Source: Stephanodiscus triporus (lineage: Eukaryota; Bacillariophyta; Thalassiosirophyceae; Thalassiosirales; Thalassiosiraceae). From it: DNA of 18,906 nt. Shown one piece after another: positions 8,356 to 18,817 of the stretch (its first letter is position 1; each line of letters opens with the position of its first letter). Below the pieces are notes generated by a model that saw only the letters and a list, made by a program, of their open reading frames with translations, did no database searches and was not told where the DNA came from. The stretch covers positions 1-18,906 of the forward strand of contig JALLAZ010000417.1 in assembly GCA_036939755.1 (NCBI GenBank). Direction: 5' to 3'. The position numbers and the translations under genes were made by a program.

Positions 8356-9239
8356 ATGACGACCGCACTACTGCTACCACTAATGCGAGCAGTCGCGACG
8401 ATACTCCTCGTCTCGCCGTACTACCGCTGCGCGGGCTTCTCGTCCTCCCCGCCCGTCCATCACGCGAGGCGGCGAGCGACGACGACGACGCCCTCCCCCC
8501 CCTCCCCCTCCTCCTCCTCCTCGGCGGCATCATCATCGTCCCTCGCGACCAAGATTCGGACGACGACCGCCCGGCCGTTGTCGTCGCCGTTCGTCGACGC
8601 CGACGCGACGTCGTTGCTGCATCTGCCGGAATACATCTCGGCCGTCGCGTCGTCGTCGTCGTTGGCGTTCTTTTCGTCGTCGTTAGTGCTCTCGGAGACG
8701 GAGGCGTGGGTCGGACCGCTGTCGTTGGTCCTCGGACCCTTCCTCAACTTTTTTTCATTCGCCATGGTGAGTAGTGTTTTTGGAGGGAGGTGGAGGGAGG
8801 GGGGAATAAATAACTCATCTCGTCCTCCGGCCTTGTATTTTTTTTCCCCCTTTTCGGACTCGTCGTCGTCGTCGTCGTCGTCGTCGTCAGGAGTATCGTC
8901 ATTTCATAAATATTCGGACGGCGCATTCATGCTCATTGCCCCATCGCGCTTCGTTTCCCCGCCCGCCCGCCCGCCCGCCCGCCCCCATCCATAAAAATAT
9001 ATATAAAGCTCTGCCGCATAGTCCTATCGTGGTATCCGTCCGCGAACGTCAACGAGGTGCCGTTCAACGTCGTCGTTTGGCCGACGGAACCCCTGTTGCG
9101 ACTGCTGAGGGGATCCGTCCCGCCCGCGTTCGGGGTGGACATCACGCCCGTGGTTTGGCTCGGACTGTTCTCGTTCATGAACGAGATATTCCTCGGACAG
9201 CAGGGATTGCTAACGATGAAGATGAGGTACGGTATTTGA
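8356..9239 (+). CDS. YggT/YlmG (CCB3-like) family plastid membrane protein, 213 aa
   Basis: Exons 8356-8766 and 9009-9239 are joined across a 242-bp GT-AG intron (phase 0), giving FLNFFSFAM|LCRIVLSWYP. The N-terminus is a hydrophobic signal (LLPLMRAVATILLVSPYY) followed by CAGF and a Ser/Thr-rich low-complexity transit region. The conserved YggT domain is at about 115-213: a first hydrophobic segment, the RIVLSWYP motif, the NEVPFNVVVWPTEPLLRLLR loop, then PPAFGVDITPVVWLGLFSF with a second hydrophobic segment. In plants, YlmG/CCB3 proteins of this family act in plastid membranes, for example in haem attachment to cytochrome b6 or in nucleoid organisation. Which role applies here cannot be told. 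The start is the first ATG giving the signal peptide. Confidence 0.87.
8767..9008 (+). other. YggT gene intron with G-quadruplex-like run, (TCG)n and (GCCC)n
   Basis: The donor is GTGAGT and the acceptor is AAG at 9008. A G-rich block at about 8781-8803 (four or more runs of two or more Gs) lies just after the donor. A (TCG)n run is at about 8859-8889, and a (GCCC)n run at about 8961-8985. The sequence then becomes A/T-rich up to the acceptor. Confidence 0.8.
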
Positions 9240-9511
9240 GTAGGTGGAGGCGTCGTCCCGTTGGGGTGGGAGGGGGGGGTACCGCATCCAACTCATCCAA
9301 CAACGGGGAAGGATGGGGAGGGAGGATACGATTGAGCTACTTATTATTCGAGAGAAAACAGTCCGATTGGAAGATCATTGTGCACCGGCCTCGTCAAATC
9401 GAAGAAGAAAAAAATAACGCACGCGCTCAATATCCAGTCGTTTCTTTTACTATGCACAATCTTCCGATTCCGTGGATTTGTACCTTGCCCGTACATATTC
9501 TCAGTCCTTTA

Positions 9512-11429
9512 CTAATCGGCGTGAACTTCCTCCACGTCGCTATCGTCATCGGAGTCGGAATCATCCTTCTTCCTCGCCTTCTTCTGTAGCTCCCTCTTCT
9601 TCGATTCCTCCTCCGTAAGTTCGCGGATGCCCTCCTCCTCGCTCTCGTCGTCGTCGTCGCCGTCGCTGTCCTCCTCCTCGTCGCTGTCGCTGTCGGCCTC
9701 GATGTTCGCGTTCATCATTTCCTCGAACAGCGTCGGCTCGTCGTCCAACTCCGCGTCGTCGGGATGGACCTTGTACTCCGGTAGGGCGCTCGGGTCCTGC
9801 GTCGTCAGTTCGACGCTCTCCTCGTGATCGAACCCGACGTACGCGTTGCTCAACACGTGCAGGTCGAATTCGTAGTGCCCCGCCCGCGGCGCCAGGAATT
9901 TGATCTTGTGAACCACGACGCGTTCGGGACTTGTCACCTTGTCGATGCTTATGATCTTCCCCTCCTTCGTGCCGAGGGCGACCCACCACGCCTCTCTGCG
10001 GGGGAAGGGAAAGCGAGGCGCGTGGACCAGGCCGGCCTTTTCGCCCTCGGGGACGTTGTTCCGGGTCAGCGTCACTAACACTGTGCACAGGTCCCCCTCG
10101 TAAACGTTGTCGTCCTCGTCGTCGTCGACGAAGACCTTAGTCTCGACGGTGAGGTTCGGCAGAATGTCGCAGCACTTGAAGATGTCCTCCTTCTGCTCCT
10201 CGGTGAATTCCTTCAACCCCTTCTTCGACTCGTTGGGGATGGCCATGTACTCCTTAATCGACTTGGCGGACGGCTTGCCCTTGGCGACGTGTCCGACCTC
10301 GTTCTCCGTGAAGTGGGGCAGCTGCAGCAATTCGGAGTCCTTGATCCACATCCCCTGGGCGACGAACTGTCCGAACTTGACGCAGTTCAGCGCCGACTTG
10401 AGGGACTCCTGATGCTTGCAAACGGATATCATCGCGTCGATGAGGCTCGACGAGTATCGGAGCATGAAACGCAGGTCCTCCATGGAGGCCTCGGACAGCA
10501 CGTCCGTCTGCCGCGTGAGGTGCGCGTGGAGGAGGACGTTCCCCTTGAGAACCACGGGATGGTTGTACGACGGCTTCTGCATGTGCGATTTCACCCTGGC
10601 GAGGACCTTGCCGATCTCGTCCTTATCGGCCTGGCTTTTGGTGAGATTGCGCTCGCGGAACTCGGCGCTCCCGGCGAGGACCTCTGGGAGCGACTTCGTT
10701 AGGGTGTGCTCGTTGAGGTTGTGATGGTACCAAGCGTACGAGTCGTACATGACGTCCTTCTCTCCGAACTTGGACGAGTTGGAGTAGTACGCCCACACGG
10801 CGCAGGGCACGACGATGACCATCACGATGAGGTAGGTCAAAAGGACGAGATTGCGATTGTCGACGTTCAGGAGGAACTCCGGCAGGCCGATGCTTACGGC
10901 TAGACTCTGCTTGCCGTCGGGGTTGCCGTACTTCTCCCAGTTCTCCTTGGCGACTGGGTTGGTCAGCGCCTCGTACGCCTTGGCGACCATCATGAAGGTG
11001 GCCTCCGCCTGGGGATTGTTGGGATTCTTATCCGGGTGGTACCTCAGACTCATCTTCTTGTACGCCTTCTTGATCTCCTTGAGCTCCGCCCCGGTATCGA
11101 TTTGCAGGATCGTGAACGGATCGAAGGAGTTCACCTCCCCGTTGGATTGGACGGAGAAGTATAGCCAGAGGAATATCGCGGAGCACAGCAGGGTCAGTAC
11201 GAAGTTGACGATGAAGCCGGTGGAGTTGAGCGTCTTGAGTCCCTTGCTAGTCTTCTTCAGCTCCGACGCCTTCTGTTTCTCGGCGGAGGTGCGCGAGACG
11301 GCGCCGATGTCCTCGTCGGTGGAGAAGAGGGCGACGCGGACATTATTGATGATCGAGTACCATGCTGTGCGATTTTTGGGATGCAGATAGGAGTATTATT
11401 TACGCGGCGGCGTGTGAGTGGGGAAGAGA

Positions 11430-11464
<35 letters not shown>

Positions 11465-11728
11465 GATGACGAACGTTGTGTTGGTGTGATGTGAATTATA
11501 ATTCGATGAGACGCTGGACGAATCTCCCCAGGTGACTTTACGACGAAAATATCAGAGCGCCCGAAACGCTCTGATCCGACTAACCCCCTGATCCGCATTG
11601 AGAAAAAAATTAATCGCACCGGGACACGGGGGAGCGACGATGCGAATATTGTACTTACATGGCACGATGTACAACGTGATAAAACTCAACGCCACGAAAT
11701 AAAACGCCGAGTCGTCGTATTGAAGCAT
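9512..11728 (-). CDS. SEC63: SEC63, ER protein-translocation J-domain membrane protein, 640 aa
   Basis: SEC63 works with the Sec61 channel and recruits the lumenal Hsp70 (BiP) for protein import into the ER. Exon 1 (11728-11659) encodes only 23 residues plus one base, including the first membrane segment (FYFVALSFITLYIVP). Exon 2 is 11364-9512, and the join T|CA makes Ser in IVPSWYSIINNVRVALFST. The second membrane segment is about 74-93. The J domain starts at SFDPFTILQID (about 103) with the HPD motif at 133-135. A third membrane segment is about 196-217. The family order of two membrane segments, J domain, then a third segment is intact. The remainder is the Brl/Sec63 domain. The last 65 residues or so are highly acidic (DSDSDEEEDSDGDDDD), as in yeast and animal Sec63. 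It is convergent with the YggT gene. Confidence 0.95.
11365..11658 (-). other. SEC63 intron with a 33-base C tract on the coding strand
   Basis: The donor is GTAAGT and the acceptor CACAG. The plus strand has G33 at 11431-11463, so the pre-mRNA would carry a C33 run ending 66 nt before the acceptor. It may act as an extreme polypyrimidine tract or be an unstable repeat. The reported length is probably not exact. Confidence 0.8.
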
Positions 11729-13410
11729 GTTGATGGAATAATATTATCGGCTTGCGGCGGCGATTAAGTTTCAACCGTGCGGTGGATGGAGAGCCGCCCT
11801 ATTTACCCTGTTGTTAGCCGTGTCCGTGTTGTGTGCCGTCGGCGGTGGTGCGTTTACCCCGAGATTATTCTTTGGTGGCGATGTCTGACTGCTGGGCGGG
11901 CCTGCCCTGCTCCTGCATTTCACTTCTTGACTCCACGTGGCAAATTTTAGTATCTAGGTACACAACTACTAACGGTATCCTTCTAAAAAAAAATGAATCA
12001 GATTTGGGCGAGCTGAAACAATTCATGCTCACTTTTTTCGCAAGGGTAATTATGACAATGAAATCAAATATGCTCTAGACAAAGACAGACTTGATTATCC
12101 CCCAACCACTGCAGACCATCATGAGGGCATTGATCTTTACAGTGAACCCGCTGATTGGATGGAGAAGAATGCAATTGGATTAGAAGACTTGAAGGCTGAA
12201 GGTGCAGCTGCAGCTCCTCTTATCTGAACGCAAACGCTAGATAGAGTCAGGACGATGTTGTTGTCTTAACTTGCATCAAAATCAACACACGGTTTAGGAA
12301 GAAGCCATAGTTTGGCATGACCCGTCCATTGATCCAAATTGGGAGCAACTGGGAGCTGCATTATTTCACATTTTCACATTCCCACGAACAATATAAAAAA
12401 TCCCCAGATCAGTACTAAAATCCTAATCGACATTGAAAATGGAACGAAACTACCTCAGTCTCAGTGAGCTGAGGAGTAGTACCATAAAAGAAGACCAATC
12501 TGAGACAATTAATCCTTCATCAGAATTATTTCACATCCATTGGTGCTATGCCAAGGCGCTGCTCATTAGCCTCTCTTCATTGATGGCCAATGTCATTGGT
12601 ACGTAGAAGTCTAAATGCCAGTCAAATCAAATTCCAGTCACACATGTGCCTTTAATTTCTTAATGTGTTTGCTCCAATTAAAAAATCATTCCTCAATGAG
12701 GAATTTGATCGTACTAGCAGAATATTGATTCCCTGCGTGACAAGGAAACCTTTACTTGAGTATCTCACACCACTCACAAACGTTCCAGTTGCATTGACAC
12801 CAGATGTGTTGGCATTTATTCAGAGGGAGAGTGACCCAAGCGTATAAATGATTATGATGCATGCATCAATGAGGTGGTGGAATATGCACTACCTCTACTC
12901 TTATCATTGTTGTGTTTCAACTAGTACAAAGAGGAACACAGATGACTAGATGCATTTTAGATAGAGCAGTCCCAAGTAGACAAAAGAAAACAACAGGCTC
13001 TTATTACCTATCATACACTATGTTGATAATCTTCAGGCATATACAACCACTCAATGATAGGAGTGGGGAGGGAGGGTGGGCCGCTGAATACAACGAGATG
13101 CCGGACTCTCAAGATGCCAGCTTTTGCCTCGGGAAGGCTTGACGGCCGGAACCGGCGGACAATGATCTCTACACACACAGATGGTGTGTCATATCTGGCC
13201 AACAAAGGCGATTATCTAGCGATCCGCACCACCACATCCACGAGAGCATATTAGGGGGAAGGAAAGATTAAGACTCAAGACAAGGACACACCCGTGGCAA
13301 GGAGGGGATTGTCCTTGACTTCAGATTCTGGGACATCGGGAGGAAGAATATAACATGACGTTTGTATACAAATGAACATAATCAATATTTACGCTTGGAG
13401 ACACAGAAGT
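11729..13410. other. AT-rich gene-poor island between SEC63 and DDB1 with broken coding-like pieces
   Basis: The first 120 bp should be the SEC63 5' UTR and promoter. From about 11,850 on, base composition drops to AT-rich. The visible open pieces are short and lie in different frames: 11997-12227 (76 codons, reads RLDYPPTTADHHEGIDLY and WMEKNAIGLEDL), about 12296-12390 (WHDPSIDPNWEQLGAAL), 12439-12606 (55 aa) and 12665-12847 (60 aa). I recognise no family. They resemble exons of a decayed gene or transposable-element protein, or chance frames. No terminal repeats were recognised. The right 150 bp or so are the DDB1 3' flank. Confidence 0.45.
11997..12227 (+). pseudogene. Possible relic coding fragment (76 codons, no start), unidentified
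   Basis: This frame opens right after a TGA and runs to TGA at 12225-12227. It has no Met before the interior and no recognised family. Its composition (mixed charged and aromatic residues, Trp, paired His, little low complexity) looks more protein-like than random AT-rich DNA. It may be an exon or relic of a mobile-element gene, or chance. Confidence 0.25.
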
Positions 13411-16340
13411 CTAATGCAACATGGAAAGCTCCTCGACCGCGCCGAGGACATCCTCAACTGATAAGGTACGGAGGTTGGACGCCGAGGGCGGATCCGCGCC
13501 CATTCCCTCGTCAGTGTCGATCAAGTCCTGCCTAACGCCGTCCCGAGCGCGATCGAATCCTTTCCCGTCATCCTTGATGCTCCACCTTGGATCGGCGTTC
13601 ATCTCCTCGACGACCTGTTCCATGGTGAGCCGGTTCAGGTCGAGGAAAGTCTCGATCCAATCCCCGTCGACGAAGCCGCAAGCGCCGTGCCTGTTCTGAT
13701 CTTGCCGCCAGGCTCGGAAGTGTGAGTGGCTGAGATCTCCCACGGGCCTCACGATGGCGTTCATGGCCCGCTGCAGGGCGGAGAGAAAGGCGTATGTCTT
13801 GCCCCCTAGGCCGAGGACGGACCCGATCGTGCCATCGACGGTCCCGTACAGCGTCTGGCTGCCAATGGTGATGTCCACCTTGCGATCGCCCCCGGGGGAG
13901 GTTTCGTCCGGCGAAGACAATGTTCCACTCGCCGACATGGCGCCCCGACCGCATGACGCGCTGTTGCTCGGCATCACCAGGCTCCCACCGATCATCTTGT
14001 TCACGTTTTCGCCGAGGTGATACTGACCGACTGTGTCGAGTCTGCATCTCGCCTGTTCGGTCGTCGCGTTGGGATTATATCGAAGAACGAACAGGTTATT
14101 GTGACCCTCGCTTCCCATGTAGATGTTGTCAGTGAGCATGGCGACATCTGTGCAGAAGTTCGAGTTGAAATCGCTCGCGAGCTCCTCGATGACTTGGTGT
14201 TTGGGGTAGTATTCGATCAAAGATATGGACCGCATTAGGTCGCCCACGATGGCCAGCTGCTTCTTCACGCGTCGTTTTTGGAGCGACTTGTCCGTGCTCA
14301 CGAGGCTCTTAACGCAGAGCGATATCAGGTGACCGTGGTGACCCGTTCCGATTCGATTCAGGATAAGCTCCCCCGATTCTCCGCCGTGCTCCCCCGGGAG
14401 AATGCTGGCGGCAAGCTGGCAGATGATTGTATCGGAGCCGCAAGTAACTAGGATGTTGCCGCCGTAAAAGGGAGCGATGCTGTAAATGCCTCCCGTCAGC
14501 GGAAGGTCGGCCACCTGGTGAACTCGTCTTACCACTTCGTCCTGGGAATCAGACTTCAGGTCATCGTATCTACCGCAACTGCATTCGATGACAAGGACTC
14601 TTCCGTGTGAAGGTTCATCTTCATCGGGATAAGCAAAGGCGGTTCCCATCACGATGAATGGCCTGTACTCAGCGAGAGTTGCGTTATCGGTTGATCTGGA
14701 CTTGGTCGAAACTGGCGGCATGTTTATGCCTAGTTCAACACTTTCAATGGAAAGTATCATCTCGAATGGTTCGAGGGTGATGCTACAATCGTAAAGAACA
14801 CAAAATAAAGCAAAATGAGAAATTAGCGCAAAAAGTGCATGCGATCGTCAAAAGTACAATCTGGCATTCATACCAATTCAATTCTTCAAACGTGGAATCG
14901 TCAAAGAAACGAACACAATTATTCTGATTGGCTTCCCCGCCATGGTCCATTTCAGCAATGCACCCTACGCAATAGACTCTCCCAGCTTCGTGATAGGCAA
15001 TCCTTCGAGGCGTCATACCCAACTTAAAAGACGTAACGTGAAGCTTCTGGATGTTGTCGATCGTTCCCAAACGAAGGGTGCTGTCGTCAGCCACGCATAT
15101 TGAGGAGTTGTGAGCGTTGGCCGATGAAAAAAGGAGGGACGATCGAAACGGGGCCGCGACGTTGACGGATATGTTCTTGTGACTTGCATGTCCGACGTCC
15201 TTGTCGTCGTCATCTACCGTGAGACTGACGGTAGAATAATTCAACTTAGGATTGCTGTTGCTGCCGGCGTTGCCGCCCGTGAGGTAGACGACAGTCGGCC
15301 GGTCGCCCGTTGCCAAGACGCAAGAACGGGAAGATTTCGGGGATCCGTGTTGGAATGGGATCAGGTGCACACCCTGCGTGCCAAGGCTTACTTCTTTCCG
15401 GGAATGGATGGACCAACCTTTGTTGGAGGGTGATCCCGTCTGATTCACCACAAAGCTAATTAACTTTCCGTCGCCCAGCCCCACTAGGAGCATGTTTGCA
15501 TTATTTCCCGGAGCAGTGCTTGATTTCATGCTCTTGGAAATGATGAAATTGCTGGTGGTGACATGCGCGTCCATGGTGACTAAGCAGAGACTACGCGCCA
15601 TCATGTGCTGGCCACTGTCACCAAGCCGCTCGTCGGGGTCGGCGTCATTTGCAGGAGGCTGTGATGTTCCTTCGTTGCCGCTTCCACGACCCAAGTTAAT
15701 GTGGAGGACCTGTTCCAGGACAGAAGATGAATCGCCAACCAAGTTCAACAATCTGACAGAGAAGTCGTCCCAGAGACCAACGGCGACCAACTGACTTCTC
15801 CTCAATTCACGGGTTTTTGGCTGCTGCGAACCGTCGATGTCCATAATATCACTGTATTCCCTCGATGAAGAGGAGGAGGAGGATCTAAAGGGATTCAAAT
15901 CAACGCAACTGATCTCGCGGTCAAGTGTTACTTTTCGTACGCGACGAATTGTAGGGAATGACGACGATGACGATGATTCCCCTCCCTGCACCAGTAGATA
16001 TACCAGTACCCCCCCCCTCAGGGCAATGATGATCTGACCACTCTCATTCGCGGACGCGACAGTGATGAACCCCATGGGCTCGTCCTCGTCGTCGTCGCTG
16101 CCTTCGTCGCTGTCACTGAGTGGAGACCACTCTGCGACGAGTGCCAACGTCTCTGAATCGACCAGACGCACGCCATCTTCCACCACCTGGAGGAGCAAGT
16201 CGAATTTCCCCACCATCAAGTTCCCAGCAAACAGGGTCGACTTGAGAGAATTGAAACCCGGGATGGTCACCTCCGCGAGCGCGCCCCCGTCCTCTCCTTC
16301 GTCTCCTCCTTCCTCCTCCAATTCCATCTCGCTCTTTTCT

Positions 16341-16409
<69 letters not shown>

Positions 16410-18817
16410 NCCTCCTCCAATTCCATCTCGCTCGTTTCTTCCCCTCCACCTCCCCCCCCTCCCTCCTCGTCATCGTCCTCCATCTCCACGACGTCCTTGA
16501 CGCTCTGTACCCCCAGCACCCTCGTCTCCCCGACGAAACTCTGGACCAAAAACGAGTCGTCGACGTCCGAGGACTTGCGACGCATGCTCCACATGCCCAC
16601 GATCCCCCCCATCTCGACCGCCGCGTGCTCGCGCATGCCCACGCCGTTGCGCACGAGCCGCACGGTCCCGTCCTTGCCAACGCCCGAGCACGTGACGACG
16701 AGGCTCTGTCGATGCTGACGGCCCCCCGATCTTCCCGGGCGTCGTTCTATGTCGCTCGAATAATCGCCGCATGGCCTCAGGTCGAAATCAACGATTGGTC
16801 CGAGATTGTCGTACTCCTCCAGGACCTCCACGTACGTCGTGTCGGCCAGGGGATCGTCCCCCGCCTTCCCCGATCCTCCTCCTCCCCCTGTCGCGATGCC
16901 CCCGTCGACGACGTCGTGGTCGTAGTCTTCGTCGTTAGCGTCGACGTTCGCCGTCCCCGTTCCCGTCGTCGTCGTCGCGACGACGGGAGAATCGAGTATC
17001 CTAACAAGCTGACTGTTACCGAAGGCGCTTCCGACGAAGACGCGCCCATTCCCTAGGTACGACAACGACGACGACGTTGTCGTCGTACCGAGCGTCTCGA
17101 GACAAAGCCTCGTCGTACCGCCGTCCACCGAGTTCCTTCCGTCGCCGTCGAGCCCATCCCGTATCAGCGACAGCAGGTGGAGTCGACCGTGCTCGTCGCC
17201 GATCAGGTACCTGATCGCCGACGACGCGTCGCCGTCGTCGTCCCCGCCCAGTACAGCGCCCCCGTCGTACTTGCCGTCGTCGACGACGCGACACCAGCTA
17301 AGGAGGATGCCCGCGCCTCCGGTGTTGGCCTTGAGGGTGACCCCCTCCGACGGCGAGTGGTAGGTGACGAGACTCTGGCCTAGTATCAGCACCCCCCCCG
17401 ACGTCGTTGTCGTCGTCTTCTTCTTCATCGTCATGGCGGAGGGAGGAGGGGGGGGTAGGACGAGTGGGGGAACGGCGATCAGTACGCCGCTCCCCCCGTC
17501 GATCCTCGACAGAGACAGCCGCGGCAAAGTCGTTTTCGTCGTAGTAGCAGTCGTAGCAGCAGTAGTCGTCGCGGGCCTCTTCCCGCCGCCGCCGCCGCGG
17601 GGATGAACGCCGATCGACGTCGAGCGATCGTCGTTCGGCGGTGGCAACGCCATCATCATCCTCCTGCCCGCGAGGTCGATCCCGTGGGAGACCACGTGCT
17701 GATATCCCCGACAGTCCTGATGAAGTAGCGCCAACGTCGGCGGCGGCGGGAGGCCCGCGATGATATCGCTATCATCGTCTCCTCCTCCCCCCACCTCGAG
17801 GAAGGTCATCGACAGGACCGTACGTTCCTCGATGCGCAGGTCGATCGCGTCGCCGAACGGTCTCGGACGGTCGCCGCATCGTCGTCGCCACGGCGCCCTT
17901 CCCCCCCCGTCCGACGAAAGCGACGTCGTAGTCGTAGTCGTAGTCGTAGTCGTCGTCCATCCGTCCTTGCGGATGGGGAATATCGTCACCCGTCCGTCGA
18001 TCGCGTGCACGGCGAGGCACCTGCCGCGCGGATCGACGGCGAGGAGCGGCCCGCACTCGGCGGCACGATGCCCCCCCCCCCCCGCCGCCGTCGAGAAGTC
18101 CGGCAGTCGGCCTGACGCGTGCGTCGTCACGGGGTAGTGGTGCTCCCCCGCGCTGGCCCTCGCCCTCGCCTTCGCCTCGGCCTCCGTCGTCTTAGTAGTC
18201 GTAGTCGTAGTCGACGTCGACGACGACGACGGGGGGGGGGGGAGATGCGGTTCGTGCGATATCAGCGCGTACGATCCGTCCTCGGTCACGAGGAAAAGTC
18301 GATCGGTTACGTCGACGCCGACGACTCGCACTGGCGCGATGGCGACGATGCGTCCGTTGACGGGCAGGGTCAGCACGATCGGGACGATCGTCGACGACGT
18401 CGATGTCGTCGATGTCGGCGTCGTGCCGCTCCCGCTCTCGTCGTCGTCGTCGTCGTATTCTTCTTCGCCTCCTCCTCCCTCCTCCTCCTCCGCGTGGAGG
18501 TCACGACGACGAGGTTGAGATCGAGATCGAAATCGACGACCGCGAGAGCGATCGTCGCCCTCGCCGCCCCCGACGACGGCGGAGCGCCTCACCTCGAGAC
18601 GATTCGACTTGACGACAACGATATCGTCGCACGACGACGACGACGACGACGAGGACGACGAGAGGAAGCGGCATCTTACCGACGACAACACCGCGCCGGA
18701 CGGATGGGACGTGAAGGCGCAGTGTCCGATCTCGGCGAGGTCCGGATCGTGGCCGGGGTCGGGCGTGGCGACGACGGCGGCGGAGGCGGCGCGCGACGAC
18801 GACGACGACGACGACAT
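13411..18817 (-). CDS. DDB1: DDB1, damage-specific DNA-binding protein 1 / CUL4 ligase adaptor, about 1771 aa
   Basis: DDB1 is a triple beta-propeller adaptor that links substrate receptors to the CUL4 ubiquitin ligase and acts in DNA repair. Exon 1 is 18817-14874 and exon 2 is 14782-13411, with a 91-bp GT-AG intron; the join reads DSTFEELNCITLEPFEMIL. N-terminal landmarks are HCAFTSHPSGAV, VKSNRLEVR and RLFLVTEDGSYALI. The C-terminal propeller and tail are strongly conserved: FIVMGTAFAYPDEDEPSHGR, AIVGDLMRSISLIEY, FCTDVAMLTDNIYMGSE, LFVLRYNPNATTEQ, LYGTVDGTIGSV, ACGFVDGDWIETFLDLNR and a final AVEELSMLH. Usual DDB1 length is about 1100-1150 residues; the roughly 600 extra are low-complexity Ser, Thr, Gly, Asp/Glu and Pro insertions, mostly in the N-terminal two thirds. 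One assembly N (16410) sits in a Gly/Glu tract near residue 803, so that part is unreliable. Confidence 0.93.
14783..14873 (-). other. DDB1 intron, 91 bp
   Basis: The donor is GTATGA and the acceptor TTGTAG. Splicing joins TG|C and restores the DDB1 alignment in the stretch before the conserved FIVMGTAFAYP block. Without splicing the first exon would run into a non-homologous Cys/Phe-rich tail. Confidence 0.85.
16312..16444. repeat. 34-bp direct repeat flanking C68 + N inside DDB1
   Basis: The 34-bp blocks at 16312-16345 and 16411-16444 differ by one base (T versus G) and are offset by 99 bp. Between them lies a C run (16342-16409, 68 bases) followed by an N at 16410. On the coding strand each block encodes a variant of EE(K/T)SEMELEE, and the C run encodes poly-Gly. 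Confidence 0.9.

Noticed and set aside
9561..10902. Frames overlapping SEC63 on both strands
   Set aside because: They are Arg- or Ser-rich shadows of the SEC63 coding frame without family features.
14783..14873. DDB1 split into two separate genes (13411-14760 and 14783-18817)
   Set aside because: The two parts are consecutive halves of one DDB1 and join in frame across a GT-AG intron.
16062..16718. Long plus-strand frame rich in Ser/Pro
   Set aside because: It is antisense to conserved DDB1 sequence and consists mainly of the C run and TCG repeats.
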